A DNA stretch of 64,000 bases from CAVYGM01 sp963768025 (GCA_963768025.1 CAVYGM010000004.1:248001-312000), one strand, 5' to 3'. Numbered from the stretch's first letter, positions 46,325 through 56,395 are shown. Program-made: numbers and translations. The notes: generated by a model not told the origin, from the sequence alone.

Positions 46325-46353
46325 CAAAGATACAGCAGCTTTTAAAACAACAA
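46325..46353 (-). promoter_or_regulatory. Possible ispH promoter
   Basis: On the minus strand TTG (46351-46353), an 18-base spacer and TATCTTTG (46325-46332) fit the Bacteroidota promoter, 99 bases upstream of the ispH start codon. Confidence 0.45.
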
Positions 46354-46417
46354 CCGCCAGATGGGCTTTGTTCGCCCCGGCGATACAATACCGACAAAGC
46401 ATTTTCTTAAAAAAATT

Positions 46418-46446
46418 CTACTTCCGGTGCAACATGCCGGAGGTAG
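46418..46446. repeat. Inverted repeat between ispH and the sigma factor
   Basis: CTACTTCCGG (46418-46427) and CCGGAGGTAG (46437-46446) form a ten-base dyad with one G-U pair and a nine-base spacer in the divergent region. It may be an operator or a transcript structure; no evidence chooses between them. Confidence 0.35.
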
Positions 46447-46488
46447 GAAGAGTCTTTGATTCAGAACGTTCAAAATTAAACCTTCTGT

Positions 46489-47046
46489 TTGGAAACAAAA
46501 TTGTACACCGACCGGCATGTCGAATTGGTGGAACGCTGTAAGCTCGGAGACCGCAAGGCGCAGTACGAGCTGTACAAGCACTATTCCAAAGCCATGTTCA
46601 ACGTTTGCATGCGCATGCTCAACCACATGGGAGAGGCGGAGGATGCCTTACAGGAGGCTTTTATGGATGCATTTGTCCATATCAACCAATTTCGGCAGCA
46701 GTCCACGTTCGGGGCGTGGCTGAAGCAGATCGTGGTGAATAAGGCCATCAATCAACTGCGGAGCCGGAAAATGCAGTGGATTGAAATTGAGGAATGGCAG
46801 TCGTCCAACGAGGATGCGCTTTATTCGGAAGATACCCACGAATGGTTTGACGAAACATCCTACGAAGTAGAACGGATCCGGCGAGCCATGCAGCAGCTCC
46901 CGGAAGGGTACCGGGTAGTACTTAGCCTGTATCTGTTCGAGGGCTACGACCACGAGGAAATCGGGGAAGTGTTGGGAATCAGCGAGGTAACCTCCCGAAC
47001 CCAATACATGCGGGCCAAGCGAAAGCTACTTGAAGTGATGAGGTGA
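46489..47046 (+). CDS. ECF-type RNA polymerase sigma factor
   Basis: 185 residues using a TTG start (METKLYTDRHVELVERCKLG); no ATG gives the full region 2. Region 2 (CKLGDRKAQYELYKHYSKAM; AEDALQEAFMDAFVHINQFR) and region 4 (LPEGYRVVLSLYLFEGYDHE; EEIGEVLGISEVTSRTQYMR) are present. The downstream membrane protein and DUF4097-like protein follow in order, a set seen repeatedly in Bacteroidota, in which the membrane protein is the presumed anti-sigma. It is divergent from ispH. Confidence 0.92.
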   Translation: METKLYTDRHVELVERCKLGDRKAQYELYKHYSKAMFNVCMRMLNHMGEAEDALQEAFMDAFVHINQFRQQSTFGAWLKQIVVNKAINQLRSRKMQWIEIEEWQSSNEDALYSEDTHEWFDETSYEVERIRRAMQQLPEGYRVVLSLYLFEGYDHEEIGEVLGISEVTSRTQYMRAKRKLLEVMR

Positions 47047-47258
47047 ATTGGAGGTTGTTAGGATTTAGGTACTCAGCAACTAGGTATTCACATAGAATCC
47101 TTCCTGTTGATCGGCCTGGCAAGGTAGTATAGAAAGTAAGTTGGAAATTTTGATTCAAATTGACCCCATGGATAATGACCTAAAACCTAACGCGCTATTA
47201 ACTACCTAACCCCTTTCCAATTTGAGCTAGTATTTACATTTTAATAAAGTATAGTATC

Positions 47259-47861
47259 ATGAAAAAGTCTTCTGACAAGAAAGACCGGCTGGAACGGTTT
47301 GTGCGCGATAATCGGGAAGATTTCGACACCTGTGAGCCGAGTGAAGCGTTGTGGGAGCGTATAGCAGACAATCTGGGGGATGCCGAGCCGGTTCCGGCCG
47401 TGGTCCCTCCCAAAATAACCCGCCTGCGAGGCCTGGGGAACGTCTACTTTGACTGGCGCGTTGCGGCGGGCATTCTGCTGGCCTTGGGAATTTCCTACCT
47501 GTTTTATCTCAACAAAGAATACGGCGTCACCCGCGACCCTCAGGTAGCGTTGACTGTCCCTACCTACGCTCGGGAGTTTACGCAGTACAATCAGGCGATT
47601 GAACAAAAACGCATTGAGCTGATCCGTCTCACCAGCGACAACCCTGAATTGTACAAGGAGTTTGCGGCGGATTTGGACCGCCTGGAAAAAAGTTACGGAA
47701 ATCTGCGCTCGGAGCTTCCGCAAGCCCCTAACCAGGAGGCCCTGATTCAGGCCATGATCCAGAACCTGCAATGGCAGATTGATCTCCTGAATCAACAGTT
47801 AACCATTTTACAACGTATCAAAAAGGCTGACCAACGCCATGAAAACAATACAGTTATTTAG
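47259..47861 (+). CDS. Membrane protein, presumed anti-sigma partner
   Basis: 200 residues. An N-terminal cytoplasmic part of about 65 residues (MKKSSDKKDRLERFVRDNRE; FDTCEPSEALWERIADNLGD) is followed by one transmembrane segment (WRVAAGILLALGISYLFYLN) and a periplasmic helical part (EFTQYNQAIEQKRIELIRLT; MIQNLQWQIDLLNQQLTILQ). Topology and place downstream of an ECF sigma factor point to an anti-sigma-like role, by inference. The 212-base gap upstream may hold a separate promoter. It overlaps the next gene by 23 bases. Confidence 0.7.
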   Translation: MKKSSDKKDRLERFVRDNREDFDTCEPSEALWERIADNLGDAEPVPAVVPPKITRLRGLGNVYFDWRVAAGILLALGISYLFYLNKEYGVTRDPQVALTVPTYAREFTQYNQAIEQKRIELIRLTSDNPELYKEFAADLDRLEKSYGNLRSELPQAPNQEALIQAMIQNLQWQIDLLNQQLTILQRIKKADQRHENNTVI

Positions 47862-48888
47862 TACCCTCCTGCTCCTGATTATAACCGCAGGATTTGTGGG
47901 AGCGGAGCCCATCACGGGCCTGGTGGAAAAAAGAAAGACGCTGGTGAAGGTGTACGACGTAGAGACTCGTGATCAACTATCGGTAGACAACCAGTACGGT
48001 CAGGTAAAGATAAACGTATGGGACCGCAAGGAAATTCGGGTGGACATCACGGTAACGGCCAATGCCCCCACCGACGCACGAGCCTCCGACTACCTAAACG
48101 CCATTTCGATTAACGAGAAGCGTGAAGGCAACGTTATCATGCTTCGTACGGATATTGACCGCGACAACTTCGGAACTAGTAATTGGAACTCCTGGCGTAG
48201 CAATACCGGTGAAAAAAACTTTATCCAGATTGATTACGTGGTGCACATGCCCAAAGGCAATGCGCTGATGGTAAAAAACAAGTTTGGCAACACGGATATT
48301 CCGTCATTTCAGGCACCGCTTACGGTTCTGTCTCGTTATGGTAATTTTTCGGCCAATGCCCTTGAAAATGTCCAAAATATCATCGAGGTACTGTACGGAA
48401 GTGCTAAAATTGGAAGAATGGACCGTGGTAACCTGGAAATACGCTATTCGGACCTCAATCTCAATCAGGTTGAGAACCTAACACTGGTGAATAAATCCGG
48501 GAAGGTGACCATTGGCAAAGTGGGAAATCTGCAAGCCGATATTGACTACTCGGGTGCCACGATTGGCAGCGTAACCAATTCCTGCAGGGTAAACCTCAGC
48601 TATTCGGAAGGCTTTCAGGTAGAGCAGTTGTCACGTACCGCCGAAAACGTGGATATTCAGGCGGCTTATTCCACGGTGACTTTGCCCGGCGAATCCAATA
48701 ATTTTAATGTCACCATCACGCACGGTAGTTTTCGTCTGCCGATGAATATGAAAGTACACTATACCAATCAACCCGATAAGGCCGATGCCAACCGTGCCAC
48801 CAAACAGTACGAGGGCAAGGTTGGAGCCGGTGGTGGTACCAACATCCGGGTGATATCGCGCTTCGGCGACGTACGGCTGAAAGACTGA
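47839..48888 (+). CDS. Exported DUF4097-like beta-helical protein
   Basis: 349 residues with a signal peptide (MKTIQLFSTLLLLIITAGFV). The body has DUF4097-type repeating strands (LSVDNQYGQVKINVWDRKEI; SRYGNFSANALENVQNIIEV; GNLEIRYSDLNLNQVENLTL; GKVTIGKVGNLQADIDYSGA). Such proteins sit in the periplasm or outer surface downstream of sigma/anti-sigma pairs; their biochemical role is not established. It overlaps the preceding gene by 23 bases and is followed by a strong terminator. Confidence 0.8.
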   Translation: MKTIQLFSTLLLLIITAGFVGAEPITGLVEKRKTLVKVYDVETRDQLSVDNQYGQVKINVWDRKEIRVDITVTANAPTDARASDYLNAISINEKREGNVIMLRTDIDRDNFGTSNWNSWRSNTGEKNFIQIDYVVHMPKGNALMVKNKFGNTDIPSFQAPLTVLSRYGNFSANALENVQNIIEVLYGSAKIGRMDRGNLEIRYSDLNLNQVENLTLVNKSGKVTIGKVGNLQADIDYSGATIGSVTNSCRVNLSYSEGFQVEQLSRTAENVDIQAAYSTVTLPGESNNFNVTITHGSFRLPMNMKVHYTNQPDKADANRATKQYEGKVGAGGGTNIRVISRFGDVRLKD

Positions 48889-48909
48889 TTTTTTAAGGTT
48901 TCGTTAACC

Positions 48910-48947
48910 AAAAGGCCAGTTTCCATTCAGGAGGCTGGCCTTTTTTT
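48910..48947 (+). terminator. Rho-independent terminator of the sigma factor operon
   Basis: AAAAGGCCAG (48910-48919) and CTGGCCTTTT (48935-48944) pair and run into a seven-T tract. It lies 21 bases past the DUF4097 stop. Confidence 0.85.
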
Positions 48948-49092
48948 GAGTCTAATGCTCAGTAAGCCTGTTAAAACTTTGGGGCATTACCCACAATCAG
49001 GCATGGCGCTACACCAGAAAAATCTGTACCTTTCTGGCTGAGTAGCAAAAGTTACCATGTTTTTTCTTTCCGTTCAATTCCTTACAATTCGT

Positions 49093-52044
49093 ATGCATTT
49101 CATCATCAAGCAAAGCCAACTGCTTATCATCTGCCTGCTTTTTTGCGCGTGGCAGGCAACGGCCCAAAAGGCTCCCGGCTGGAAGGACATCGCCTCCTGG
49201 AAGGCCATTCCTTCGGCAGCTCATACTCAGGTTTCTCCTAACGGGCAGTGGTTTGCCTACCTCTTGGCGCGTGCCGACGAAGGGGATGCTGAACTAATTC
49301 TGCAAAGAACTTCCGACTCTACCCGCCTGTCGTTTCCAGTAGGCGCCACCACCCAGGCATCCATGGCCTTCTCGGACGATTCCCGATTCTTGGTCTATAA
49401 GGTCTCCCCTACTGAAAAAGAGAAACAAGACAAAAAGAAAGCGGAAAAGCTGGTTTTGATAGAACTGGGAACTGCGTATAAAAAGGAGTTTGATCAAATA
49501 AAATCGTTTGCCTTCAACGGTGAAAAAGCCACGCATCTGGCCGTGCAGTTGGCTCCCGAGGAAGGTACCAGACCTGCCGATCCCAAGGGCACCGATCTGC
49601 TGGTGTTCGATCTGCGCAGCAAACAGGTTCAGAACATCGGCAACGTATCGGACTATTCTTTTAATAAATCTGGACTATGGCTGGCGCTGGCGCTTGACAC
49701 GCGCAATCAGGCCGGAAATGGGGTTTTACTGCAAAATATGGAGTCGGGAGTTCTGCGTGCGCTGGATACCGGTGAGGCAAGCTACGAGTCGCTCAGCTGG
49801 ACGGAGAAAGGGGACGGCCTGACTTTGGTGAAAGGCAAAAAGGATAAGAAGTACAAAGAATCTCAATACAGCCTGCTGGGCATTAGGGGCTTGACGGGAA
49901 CTCCGGAAGTTACGGTGTATGACCCCAAGGCCGATAGTCTGAATTTCCCCAAGGGCATGACTATCAGCCCGAATCGCGCTCCACAATGGAGTGACGATTT
50001 GTCAAAACTGCTCTTTGGAATCCATACCTCCGAACTGGCCGATAAGGAAAGCAAGGACGTCAATGCGGACACCAAAAGCACCCTGTCGGAAGAAGAGCAA
50101 CTGGCGAGAGTAAAAGCCGACACCACGCTGAAAACCGTAGAGCAGCTGACCAAAGCCCTGGCCAAACTAAAAACGGATAATCCGAAAGCCGGAAAGGAAA
50201 AAGCCGAAAAGCCCGACATGACCATTTGGAACTGGCAGGACAAGCGCCTCCAGTCGCGCCAGCAGGTGCAGGAGTCGCAGGATAAAAAATTCAGTTTCCT
50301 GGCCGTGTATGTGCCAGCAACGAAAAAATTCATGCAGCTATCCGATAGTACAGTCCGGAATGTGAGCGTGGTTCCAAAGCAACAGTACGCCATCGGAATA
50401 GACAACCAGACCTACGAGTGGGACATGAACCTGGACGGACAAAACTACGCCGACGTGTACCTGACCGACATGGCTACGGGAATTCGGACCAAAATCAGGG
50501 AAAAGCATTATATGCCCAATGGTTACGCTCGCCCCATTGCTTCGCCCGATGGGCAAAAGCTGATCTACTGGGCCGACGGAAACTTTCATGCCTATTCCAT
50601 GGGTACCAAGGCCGTCCGTACGATTACCGATCAGGTACCTACCTCCTTTGTGGATGCAGAAGACGACCACAATGTGCAAAAGCCACCCTATCCGGTACTC
50701 GGGTGGAGCAGCGACAGCAAATACGTGCTTCTGAGCGACGGCTGGGACATCTGGCAGGTAGCCGTAGATGACGGAAAGACGGCAAGCGGTAAAAAGAGCA
50801 AGAGTGCAGCAACCTGGGTACCTTATGCCAATCTGACCCAGAACGGAAAGCGCGACGGAATACGGTACGAGGATCGCTACCAGTTGGACCCGGATGAAAA
50901 GGGGATTGACCTGACTAAACCCATGTACGTGCGCGTATACGGGGAGAAAACAAAAAAGAGTGGTGTTGCGCTGGTGGGTGGCTCTGCCCAGGGCGTGAAG
51001 ACTTTGCTGTGGGAAGATGCTGCCATCCGCTCGCTGGCCAAAGCCAAAAACTCAGACTACTATGTGTACTCCCGTGAAGCCTTTACCCAACCCACGCAGT
51101 ACTACGGCACCGGCTCCACCGCTTTGAGGGAAGGGAAACAAATTAGTCAGAATGCCCCCGATTTTAGCAAGTATGCGTGGTCGGCAGGTACCCGGTTGGT
51201 CAATTACGTGAGTGATAAAGGCGATTCTCTGCAAGGAGCACTGTTTTTACCCGCGGGCTACATGGAAGGCAAAAAATACCCGACCATCGTATACTACTAC
51301 GAAAAACTTTCGCAGACCCTGCACAATTTTGCCAATCCGTCCTACGGACGTACCGGTTGGAACCCCAGCATGTACACGGCTAATGGCTACGCGGTGTTTA
51401 TACCGGATATTGTGTACCGCTTCAATGATCCCGGGATGTCGGCCGTGTGGTGTGTGCTACCCGCCGTCAAAGCTGCTATTGCCACCGGTGTGCTTGATCC
51501 CGCTAACATCGGTATTCACGGGCACTCCTGGGGCGGCTATCAAACTGCTTTCCTGATTACCCAAACCCCGATGTTTAAGGCAGCGGCGGCCGGAGCAGCC
51601 CTGACGGATATGATTTCTATGTACAACCTCATTTACTGGAATACCGGGGGAGCGAATATGTCCATCTTTGAAGCTTCACAGGGCCGCCTTGAAGCCCCCT
51701 GGAACAACTGGGAGGCGTATCACCGCAACTCTCCCATCTACCACGTCAAGAAAGTGCAGACACCGCTACTAATGCTGCACAATGACAAGGATGGTGCCGT
51801 GGATTTTACCCAGGGAATCGAGTACTACAACGCCCTACGGCGACTCAAAAAGCCCGTGGTACTGATCCAGTACAAAGGTGAAAATCACGGCTTGGCCAAG
51901 CTGCCCAACCGCAAGGATTACTCCATGCGCATGATGGCGTTTTTTGATCACTATCTCAAAGGCGCTCCTGCGCCGTCGTGGTGGAGCCAGGGTGTTCCCA
52001 AGCTGGAACTGGACGCGCATTTGGAAGGAAAAGTTTTCGAATGA
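49093..52044 (+). CDS. Secreted prolyl oligopeptidase family (S9) serine peptidase
   Basis: ATG 49093 gives 983 residues with a signal peptide (MHFIIKQSQLLIICLLFCAW, cleavage near ATAQ); a start at 49057 adds residues in front of it. The first 640 residues form a beta-propeller-like domain with WD40-type strands. The C-terminal alpha/beta hydrolase holds the triad: Ser812 in GHSWGGY, Asp900 in NDKDGAVD and His932 in GENHGL. Full length, exported, likely peptide hydrolysis in the periplasm. It has no operon partner; a REP-like copy follows. Confidence 0.93.
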   Translation: MHFIIKQSQLLIICLLFCAWQATAQKAPGWKDIASWKAIPSAAHTQVSPNGQWFAYLLARADEGDAELILQRTSDSTRLSFPVGATTQASMAFSDDSRFLVYKVSPTEKEKQDKKKAEKLVLIELGTAYKKEFDQIKSFAFNGEKATHLAVQLAPEEGTRPADPKGTDLLVFDLRSKQVQNIGNVSDYSFNKSGLWLALALDTRNQAGNGVLLQNMESGVLRALDTGEASYESLSWTEKGDGLTLVKGKKDKKYKESQYSLLGIRGLTGTPEVTVYDPKADSLNFPKGMTISPNRAPQWSDDLSKLLFGIHTSELADKESKDVNADTKSTLSEEEQLARVKADTTLKTVEQLTKALAKLKTDNPKAGKEKAEKPDMTIWNWQDKRLQSRQQVQESQDKKFSFLAVYVPATKKFMQLSDSTVRNVSVVPKQQYAIGIDNQTYEWDMNLDGQNYADVYLTDMATGIRTKIREKHYMPNGYARPIASPDGQKLIYWADGNFHAYSMGTKAVRTITDQVPTSFVDAEDDHNVQKPPYPVLGWSSDSKYVLLSDGWDIWQVAVDDGKTASGKKSKSAATWVPYANLTQNGKRDGIRYEDRYQLDPDEKGIDLTKPMYVRVYGEKTKKSGVALVGGSAQGVKTLLWEDAAIRSLAKAKNSDYYVYSREAFTQPTQYYGTGSTALREGKQISQNAPDFSKYAWSAGTRLVNYVSDKGDSLQGALFLPAGYMEGKKYPTIVYYYEKLSQTLHNFANPSYGRTGWNPSMYTANGYAVFIPDIVYRFNDPGMSAVWCVLPAVKAAIATGVLDPANIGIHGHSWGGYQTAFLITQTPMFKAAAAGAALTDMISMYNLIYWNTGGANMSIFEASQGRLEAPWNNWEAYHRNSPIYHVKKVQTPLLMLHNDKDGAVDFTQGIEYYNALRRLKKPVVLIQYKGENHGLAKLPNRKDYSMRMMAFFDHYLKGAPAPSWWSQGVPKLELDAHLEGKVFE

Positions 52045-52230
52045 GGTAAAGCAGGGACGTGATGTGATTTTTTGCCCTGTTGAAAAAGCAAGTTCAAGGA
52101 TGGCCGGGGGAGTATTCCAGATGGCTATCCTTGTTTTTGTGTACAGCAACTGGTACCTTGACCTCCCCGTTGGCATCACCGATGATCCAGGATTTTTGGG
52201 AATTTAATGGGGAGTCAATTAAGAAAACGG

Positions 52231-52250
52231 ACGAGAAGCCCGTACCACAT
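52231..52250. repeat. Half copy of a REP-like element upstream of the acylase
   Basis: GCCCGTACCACAT at 52238-52250 is identical to the end of the element at 54746-54758. It is preceded by ACGAGAA, resembling the GACGGG-GAGAC arm of the complete copies. It lies 26 bases before the acylase start codon. Confidence 0.55.
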
Positions 52251-52276
52251 TGAAATATATTTTTTAAACCCACTTC

Positions 52277-54667
52277 ATGCGACATTCTATACTTCTGCTG
52301 CTGATTTTCGCTTCCCAATGTTCTTTTTCTCAACAACTCACCCTCAAAGGCCTAAAACAGCCCGTCGAGGTGTTCCGCGATCAGTGGGGCGTTTCGCACA
52401 TTTACGCCCAAAATGAGCACGACCTGTTTTTTGCCCAGGGCTACGTAGCCGCCACCGACCGTCCGTTCCAATTGGAGATGTGGCGGCGGCAGGCCACCGG
52501 TACTGTGGCCGAGCTGCTAGGCCCTTCGGAAGTGAAGCGGGATATTGGTACTAAGATGTTCAAATACCGGGGCAACATGGATCAGGAAATGGCGCATTAT
52601 CATCCGCGCGGCAAAGCCATCCTAACCGCCTACGTGGAAGGAATTAACGCCAAGGTGGATGAGTACCGGGCCGATCCGGCCAACCTGCCTTTCGAATTCA
52701 AAACTCTGGGTACCCTACCCGGCTACTGGACCCCGGAAATAGTAGTCAGCCGTCATCAGGGATTGGTCGCCAATGTGATCGATGAACTCAATTTCGGGCG
52801 CGAGGTACACCTGATGGGCGAAGAAAAAACCCGCGAGCTGAACTGGTTTCACCCTACGCGCAAGGCCGATACGGAGCCGAAGCTGACGCTGGAAAAAGGT
52901 GTGGATGGCGAAGCGTTGATGCAGAATATCCTGGAATTGTACACCGCACACCGCACCCCCGTACGGTTCCAGGCGGAGGATAAACGCACCGGACAGATAT
53001 TGGAAAAAGATGATTTTGATTTTCAGGAATGGTACGATACCGAAAAGCAATACGTAGGCTCCAACAACTGGGTTATTGACGGATCGCTGGCCCAAAGTGG
53101 CTTTCCCATGCTGGCCAACGACCCGCACCGGGTTATCGCCGGGCCCTCGCTTCGGTACATGATTCACCTCAACGCCCCCGGCTGGAACGTGATCGGTGCC
53201 GGTGAGCCTTCCCTACCCGGTGTATCCATTGGCCATAACGACTACGGGGCCTGGGGATTGACCATCTTCGAAACCGACAACGAAGATATTTACGTGTACG
53301 AAATCAACCCGGCAAATGCCAACCAGTACCGCTACAAGGGACAATGGGAAACTATGCGTATTCTGACGGATTCGGTGAAGGTAAAAGGCCAGCCCACCCA
53401 GGTAGTGCAGCTGAAATACACCCGCCACGGTCCGGTGGTGTTTGAGGATGCGGCCAAAAACAAAGCCTACGCCGTGCGGGCCGGGTGGCTTGACGTGGGT
53501 AGCTCACCCTACCTGGCTAGTCTGCGGATGAATCAGGCTAAAAACTGGGAGGAGTTTCGGGAAGCCTGTTCGTACAGCCGCCTGCCCGGCGAAAATATGA
53601 TCTGGGCCGATCGGACCGGCCACATTGGTTGGCAGGCCGTGGGTCTGGCTCCCATCCGCCCCAACTGGTCGGGGCTGGTACCCGTGCCGGGCGACGGGCG
53701 TTTTGAGTGGGCGGGGTACCTGCCCATCAAGCAGCTTCCCCACAGCAGCGATCCGGCCTCAGGGTTCATTGCCACGGCAAATAATAACCTCACCTCGCCG
53801 GACTTTCCCTTCCGCAACGCCATCGGCTGGGAGTGGTCTACCCCCTACCGCGCGCAGCGCATTGAGGAGGTGCTGGGCTCAGGCAAGCGGTTCAACCTGT
53901 TTGACTTTACCCAACTACAAACCGACTATTTGTCCATTCCGGCCCGAACGCTGGTACCGATGCTCACACGGCTTGAATTTGAAAATAAAGAAGAAAAAGA
54001 AGCCGTACAAAGCTTGAAGGATTGGAATTTCAAGCTAGGCCCCGAATCCGTCGCGGCAGCTGTTTATGCCGAATGGGAGAACCAAATTCGGGTAGCGGTG
54101 TATGAAAAGATGGTTCCGGTAGCAGCCCGGCCTTATCTGAAAAGACTTTCCACCAAGTTACTGCTAGACTACCTGATTACGCCACCAGCTGAGTTTGGCA
54201 GAGAGCCCATCAAAACGCGCGACGAGTTGCTGCAAACTTCTCTCCGGGAAACCCTATCGGTCATAGCCCAGCGCCTGGGCCGGGACCAGGGCAAGTGGCA
54301 GTACGGGCAGGTGGCCAACAAGCACATCGCTATGAAACACCCACTGAGCGCGTTGGTAGATGATGAAATGCGCCGCAAGATTGACTTTGCCCCTCTGCCC
54401 CGGGGTGGCTACGGCGAAACGGTAAACAGCACCAGCAACAACCCCAACCAAACCCACGGGGCGTCGTTCCGGATGCTGATGGATACCGAAAACTGGGACA
54501 AAACGCTGGGCATCAACACACCCGGCCAATCCGCCGACCCAAACGATCCGCACTACCGCGATCTGTACGAGCGCTGGGCGAAGGATGAGTACTTTCCGGT
54601 CTATTTTTCAAAGGATAAAATCAAGGCCGTGGCCGATCGGACGTGGATGCTGATGCCGGGGAAGTGA
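52277..54667 (+). CDS. Penicillin-acylase family Ntn hydrolase
   Basis: 796 residues with a signal peptide (MRHSILLLLIFASQCSFSQQ). The alpha part starts VEVFRDQWGVSHIYAQNEHD. The beta subunit begins at the autocatalytic nucleophile Ser262 in QYVGSNNWVIDG, after a linker region, followed by NDPHR and GVSIGHNDYGAWGLT. Self-cleavage into two subunits is typical of the family. Substrates include acyl-homoserine lactones, penicillins or other amides; the sequence does not tell which. Flanked by palindromic repeat copies on both sides. Confidence 0.92.
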   Translation: MRHSILLLLIFASQCSFSQQLTLKGLKQPVEVFRDQWGVSHIYAQNEHDLFFAQGYVAATDRPFQLEMWRRQATGTVAELLGPSEVKRDIGTKMFKYRGNMDQEMAHYHPRGKAILTAYVEGINAKVDEYRADPANLPFEFKTLGTLPGYWTPEIVVSRHQGLVANVIDELNFGREVHLMGEEKTRELNWFHPTRKADTEPKLTLEKGVDGEALMQNILELYTAHRTPVRFQAEDKRTGQILEKDDFDFQEWYDTEKQYVGSNNWVIDGSLAQSGFPMLANDPHRVIAGPSLRYMIHLNAPGWNVIGAGEPSLPGVSIGHNDYGAWGLTIFETDNEDIYVYEINPANANQYRYKGQWETMRILTDSVKVKGQPTQVVQLKYTRHGPVVFEDAAKNKAYAVRAGWLDVGSSPYLASLRMNQAKNWEEFREACSYSRLPGENMIWADRTGHIGWQAVGLAPIRPNWSGLVPVPGDGRFEWAGYLPIKQLPHSSDPASGFIATANNNLTSPDFPFRNAIGWEWSTPYRAQRIEEVLGSGKRFNLFDFTQLQTDYLSIPARTLVPMLTRLEFENKEEKEAVQSLKDWNFKLGPESVAAAVYAEWENQIRVAVYEKMVPVAARPYLKRLSTKLLLDYLITPPAEFGREPIKTRDELLQTSLRETLSVIAQRLGRDQGKWQYGQVANKHIAMKHPLSALVDDEMRRKIDFAPLPRGGYGETVNSTSNNPNQTHGASFRMLMDTENWDKTLGINTPGQSADPNDPHYRDLYERWAKDEYFPVYFSKDKIKAVADRTWMLMPGK

Positions 54668-54758
54668 TGTGGTACGGGCGTCTCGCCCGTTGCTTAACTT
54701 GTTTCATACGGGTTTTATTAAAGACGGGTGAGACGCCGAACGCCGGCCCGTACCACAT
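54667..54758. repeat. Paired REP-like palindromes after the acylase gene
   Basis: ATGTGGTACGGGCGTCTCGC (54667-54686, continuing CCGT) contains GGGCG-TCT-CGCCC, a five-base stem with three-base loop, the same design as the 33.4 kb family. Its inverse, ACGGGTGAGACGCC (54724-54737) with GCCCGTACCACAT (54746-54758), lies 35 bases away, so the two form an inverted pair. The upstream copy at 52238-52250 shows the element is dispersed. Confidence 0.7.
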
Positions 54759-54842
54759 TCATCCCATTTTTGGGCCTGTTCGCGTCATTTTCTGCCAGGG
54801 CCAGTGGAGAGTACCTAGTTTTGGTAAAAAAGCTACCTGATT

Positions 54843-56390
54843 ATGTACTCTACTACTACCATTCGCCGCTACGAACTTCTGATTATGTTCAGTGCAGCCA
54901 TTGCCTACGTGGTGCGCCGCCTGTTTGAGATTGCCGCCCAGTTTAACTACGATATCCGGCTGGCCCAACGGGAAAATGTTAAGACTTCGGTCATTCTGAA
55001 AGACCTTGTAGCTTTCGATTACAACCAGAACGTTATATTCCCGATGGTAGCGGGTGCCGTTCTGTTCATGGGTGCCTGGTACCTTTTTCACTACCTGGCT
55101 TTTCCTCGCCTCAGAGAAAAAAACTTCGATACAACTACCCTGATTTTGGGCGCATTGACCGTGATCCTGGTAGTAGGTAGCCTCTTCCTGTACAACTATT
55201 TTAAGTTGGAATGGCAATTTCGTCATAGCTCCGGAGGCATCGTAGGTTTTAGGGTGTTTTCTGGATTTCGAAAGCTCTACCTGCTAACCAACACTTTCGG
55301 AGTCCTGCTGATTCTGCTCTGCTACGAAGCTTTTGCGCAGGTATTTTACCACACGGCCGAGCTGTATGAAAAGCAGCGGCAACCCCGGCATCAGATGCTC
55401 CTGTACGCTATGCTCGTGCTAACGGGAGTAACCCTTGTTTTATGGGTAACGACGGGGCGCATCGCTAATTTGATCCTGAACTGGCAGGGCGTTACGGCCA
55501 GCATGGTGATCATCACCCTAACCGTAGTACTGCACCAGTTTTTTTTCGTAAAAATAATACCCTATTTCGCCCGGTTTCAGCTCAATTCCCTCGATGGTTT
55601 CCTGTACGTGTTTGCTGGTTTTTGTGCTTATGGGTTGGTCAGTTTTCTGATCTTTTATGGTTGGATGCGATTTGCACATGGAGATGGCTCCGTGTATGTA
55701 GCATTGTACCTGTTGCCTAGCGGTCTGGGACTTTTCACGGCTATCATTCGCTGGGTGTTTTTTGTCAAAAATCAGCAACTGCAAACCCAGGTACTACAAA
55801 AATCAGCCGAGCTAAGTACACTCCGCTCGCAGGTGAACCCGCACTTTTTGTTCAATGCCCTCAATACCCTGTATTCGGTGGCGATGAAAGAAAAAAGCGA
55901 AACAACTGCCGACGGCATTCAGAAGCTAGGCGATATGATGCGCTTCATGCTGCACGAAAATAACCAAGACCGTATTCCGCTGAGTAAAGAAATAGACTAT
56001 CTGCACAACTTCCTGGATTTGCAACGGATGCGGCTCGACGAATCCCATCCTATCGAAATCCGGGTCAATATTCAGGAGCCCGGTCGAGAAGTATACCTGG
56101 CCCCCATGCTGCTCAATCCCTTTGTGGAAAATGCCTTCAAGCACGGAATAAGCCTTCGCAATCCTTCCTGGGTGTACATCACGCTCACGCAGGACGCTAC
56201 CAGGCTGTATTTTAAAGTTCACAATAGCGCTCATCCCAAAAACGTCAATGATCCAGAAGGAAATCAGTCGGGCATTGGCCTGGAAAATGTAAAGAAGAGA
56301 CTCGAATTACTCTACCCCAACCGGCATACACTGGACATTCAGGCTACGGATCACGATTTTTTTGTATCATTGATCCTGGGAATTTACTAA
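54843..56390 (+). CDS. LytS-type sensor histidine kinase
   Basis: 515 residues with about seven to eight N-terminal hydrophobic helices (roughly 1-310) and a His_kinase (PF06580) domain with the phospho-acceptor in LRSQVNPHFLFNALNTLYS, then the ATPase N-box FVENAFKHGIS and the Gly-rich GIGLENVKKRLELL. The gene is 5 bases from the following LytTR response regulator, so they form a two-component pair. The ligand of the membrane part is unknown. Confidence 0.93.
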   Translation: MYSTTTIRRYELLIMFSAAIAYVVRRLFEIAAQFNYDIRLAQRENVKTSVILKDLVAFDYNQNVIFPMVAGAVLFMGAWYLFHYLAFPRLREKNFDTTTLILGALTVILVVGSLFLYNYFKLEWQFRHSSGGIVGFRVFSGFRKLYLLTNTFGVLLILLCYEAFAQVFYHTAELYEKQRQPRHQMLLYAMLVLTGVTLVLWVTTGRIANLILNWQGVTASMVIITLTVVLHQFFFVKIIPYFARFQLNSLDGFLYVFAGFCAYGLVSFLIFYGWMRFAHGDGSVYVALYLLPSGLGLFTAIIRWVFFVKNQQLQTQVLQKSAELSTLRSQVNPHFLFNALNTLYSVAMKEKSETTADGIQKLGDMMRFMLHENNQDRIPLSKEIDYLHNFLDLQRMRLDESHPIEIRVNIQEPGREVYLAPMLLNPFVENAFKHGISLRNPSWVYITLTQDATRLYFKVHNSAHPKNVNDPEGNQSGIGLENVKKRLELLYPNRHTLDIQATDHDFFVSLILGIY

Positions 56391-56395
56391 CGAGT

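Noticed and set aside
46227..46397. Longer ispH with a Cys-rich N-terminal extension
   Set aside because: The extension runs through a promoter-like element and has no family match; ATG at 46226 gives a normal long-form IspH.
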